This document shows positions 5,223 through 6,358 of a DNA stretch of 6,358 nt, piece after piece. The notes under the pieces were generated by a model that was not told the DNA's origin, ran no database searches, and saw only the letters and a program-made list of their open reading frames with translations. The translations under genes were made by a program, and so were the position numbers. This DNA is from Anaerolineae bacterium. GTDB taxonomy: Bacteria > Chloroflexota > Anaerolineae > JAFGEY01. The DNA lies in contig JAFGJF010000096.1 in assembly GCA_016929205.1 (NCBI GenBank), forward strand, positions 1 to 6,358. The letters are read 5' to 3'. The number at the start of each line of letters is the position of its first letter. Positions within the stretch are counted from its first letter, which is position 1.

Positions 5223-5684
5223 GTGAACTCGACAGGCAGCTCCAGAAAGGACTCTCGACGTCTGCTGCTGCTGTGGCTCTTTGCGCTGTGGCTGGCAGCG
5301 CTGGCGACAGCCAGCTTTTGGCGAGCCGTAACGCTGTGGCAGTCACGCGCCTTGCTGGCCGAGTTGGGCAGCACACTGTGTTCCGCAACATCGGACCGGT
5401 GCACTGGACTCGTCCTGTTTGTGGTCCTGCACGTGCTCGGTGGAATCGTATTGATGCTCTCAGCCTATGGCCTGTGGCGTCGACAGCCGTGGGTGCGATG
5501 CCTGACACTTGTAGCGGTGATGGACTACTATGCGACCGTTCAAGCGTACACCTGGCTCTTTGTCCGGACAGGGCTGCTGTGGGAACGTCGGTGGGTGGCT
5601 CTGTTCTTGGCCCTTGTGACAACGGGCATCGTCCTGGGCGCCCTGACCTGGCGCAGGTCCAGACAGTGGTTGGGATTGCTGTAG
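5223..5684 (+). CDS. Four-helix integral membrane protein of unknown function
   Basis: I recognise no family. GTG 5223 is preferred because AAGGA lies four bases upstream. An in-frame GTG at 5202 would add seven residues and lacks such a site. The 153-residue product has a short basic N-terminus (SSRKDSRR) and about four hydrophobic segments, near residues 14-33, 61-83, 91-112 and 123-142, with a small loop carrying two cysteines (LCSATSDRCTG) between the first two. Positive charges cluster around YGLWRRQPWVR and at the C-terminal end (WRRSRQW), suggesting cytoplasmic loops there and placing the cysteine-bearing loop on the outside. It sits 54 bases after the HIT gene and four bases before the next start codon, so it is almost surely in the same operon. 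Nothing visible indicates transport or catalysis. Confidence 0.75.
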   Translation: MNSTGSSRKDSRRLLLLWLFALWLAALATASFWRAVTLWQSRALLAELGSTLCSATSDRCTGLVLFVVLHVLGGIVLMLSAYGLWRRQPWVRCLTLVAVMDYYATVQAYTWLFVRTGLLWERRWVALFLALVTTGIVLGALTWRRSRQWLGLL

Positions 5685-5688
5685 GACA

Positions 5689-6201
5689 ATGAAGGCGAGA
5701 GCGCGACATCGTTTTCACGGAGATGCAACCCGATTCGACGTTGTGGCAGCGTTCATCTATGATCGGTACGGGCACAGCATCGAGTACATTGCCGATGTTG
5801 CCGGCGGGCAGGGAATGCTCGCCCGCATTTTGAACAAAAAGTACAATTATACGTGCGAAGTCGTCGATCCGCGCGGTTGGGTCCTTAAAGGCGTGCCCAA
5901 CCGCCAGGAAGAGTTTGGCCCGGCGATGGCCTCATACTATGACCTGATCGTCGGACTGCATCCCGACGAAGCGCTGCGCGCTACCGCAGAGGCAGCCACG
6001 ATCCGTCCCACGATCCTGATCCCTTGCTGCAACTTTTGGTCTGAGGAAAAGCTCGGGCGAGATGCGCTTCTGGAGGCCATCGAACAGTACTATCTCGAGC
6101 ATGGCGTACCCTTTGAGCGGATTGTCCTGAAATTTAAGGGTCCCAAAAACATCGGCCTGGTCTCCAAGCCACCAAACAAGTTAAAAAGATATTGTAAATA
6201 A
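5689..6201 (+). CDS. Small class I SAM-methyltransferase-fold protein (Methyltransf_32/Trm13-like)
   Basis: The 170-residue product has a Rossmann-type core. FIYDRYGHSIEYIADVAGGQ (22-41) ends in a glycine-rich motif I (ADVAGGQGMLARIL), VVDPR (58-62) is the acidic loop region, and YDLIVGLHPDEALRATAEAA (84-103) and ILIPCCNFW (109-117) follow. The order of a glycine-rich motif, a VGLH segment and a CC-containing strand resembles Methyltransf_32 proteins such as Trm13 or METTL25, where the parallel is an LHxCG segment followed by a CC motif. Here the LHxCG motif is LHPDE. The C-terminus is very basic (KFKGPKNI, KPPNKLKRYCK), which could suit RNA contact. The substrate is unknown, and it is possible that the enzyme is degenerate. 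ATG 5689 is four bases past the previous stop. The only ribosome binding sequence is AGGA, two bases away, so translational coupling to the membrane protein gene is likely. Confidence 0.8.
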   Translation: MKARARHRFHGDATRFDVVAAFIYDRYGHSIEYIADVAGGQGMLARILNKKYNYTCEVVDPRGWVLKGVPNRQEEFGPAMASYYDLIVGLHPDEALRATAEAATIRPTILIPCCNFWSEEKLGRDALLEAIEQYYLEHGVPFERIVLKFKGPKNIGLVSKPPNKLKRYCK

Positions 6202-6226
6202 ACAAACTCATCGCAGGAGGACGAGA

Positions 6227-6358
6227 ATGTCGGCGGATAGCAAACATCCGGCGGATAGACTTTTGGCAATGGAACAAGCGGCGAGCCTGGGCGGCGGGGT
6301 CTCGCGCATCCAGAGACAGCACGACAAGGGCAAGCTGACCGCCCGCGAGCGCATTGAC
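6227..6358 (+). CDS. Acyl-CoA carboxylase carboxyltransferase subunit, N-terminal part
   Basis: ATG 6227 has a full AGGAGG (6215-6220) six bases upstream, the best ribosome binding site in this operon. The 44 visible residues read MSADSKHPADRLLAMEQAA, then GGGVSRIQRQHDKGKLTARE and RID. The phrase RI..QH.KGKLTARERI is typical of the N-terminus of the carboxyltransferase (beta) subunits of propionyl-CoA, methylcrotonyl-CoA and related acyl-CoA carboxylases and of methylmalonyl-CoA decarboxylase alpha subunits. These subunits move the carboxyl group from carboxybiotin to (or from) the acyl-CoA. The gene continues past the window, so which acyl-CoA is used cannot be decided. It lies 25 bases after the previous stop and is probably in the same operon as the HIT gene. 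Biotin protein ligase, encoded divergently nearby, modifies the partner biotin carrier of such complexes. Confidence 0.9.
   Translation, partial: MSADSKHPADRLLAMEQAASLGGGVSRIQRQHDKGKLTARERID

Noticed and set aside
5194..5775. 193-codon minus-strand frame opposite the membrane protein gene
   Set aside because: Composition is Arg/Ser/Pro-rich and lacks any start signal; the plus strand encodes regular hydrophobic helices and fits the operon spacing.
1..6358. CRISPR arrays, insertion sequences, toxin-antitoxin or phage genes
   Set aside because: No regularly spaced repeats, transposase-like frames, terminal inverted repeats or phage motifs were seen on either strand.

Overview
The window looks like a piece of a Chloroflexota genome, most likely Anaerolineae or a close relative. 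The best clue is the first gene: a secreted protein whose body ends in a PTPTPTATPT linker and a KIFLPLV motif, a C-terminal signature I associate with secreted proteins of that group. The other genes are typical of a moderately high-GC bacterium. The assignment is an inference and has not been tested by a search.

Left part (1-2270). A minus-strand gene encodes an exported protein with two DUF1566 (Lcl_C) repeats. Its 3' end is abnormal. Just past the LPLV motif the frame runs into about 50 unrelated residues, and another minus frame of the same DNA (1-150) reads like the C-terminus of an M55 D-aminopeptidase. This suggests a rearrangement or an assembly join near 150-171. Positions 1509-1748 hold only the leader of the first gene (good Shine-Dalgarno, no convincing promoter). 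Positions 1749-2270 hold a plus-strand relic of an oligogalacturonate-lyase-like beta-propeller protein, spread over two frames with two internal losses and both ends missing.

Middle part (2329-4509, minus strand). A hairpin that could terminate in both directions lies downstream of a tRNA-Arg(TCG) gene, which has its own near-consensus promoter. That promoter abuts the T-tract of a terminator belonging to a 63-residue membrane protein gene. Upstream lie a membrane-anchored SAM methyltransferase gene and birA (biotin protein ligase). The birA-methyltransferase junction carries a perfect 14-bp inverted repeat that would pair the 3' end of birA with the ribosome binding site of the methyltransferase.

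Right part (4557-6358, plus strand). A promoter back-to-back with that of birA drives a probable operon: a HIT-family nucleotide hydrolase/transferase, a four-helix membrane protein of unknown function, a small methyltransferase-fold protein with a CC motif, and the start of an acyl-CoA carboxylase carboxyltransferase subunit that runs off the window. The pairing makes sense because biotin protein ligase biotinylates the carrier subunit of acyl-CoA carboxylases. The birA promoter is so close to its ATG that the mRNA is probably leaderless or nearly so. I found no CRISPR array, insertion sequence or clearly new multi-gene system.
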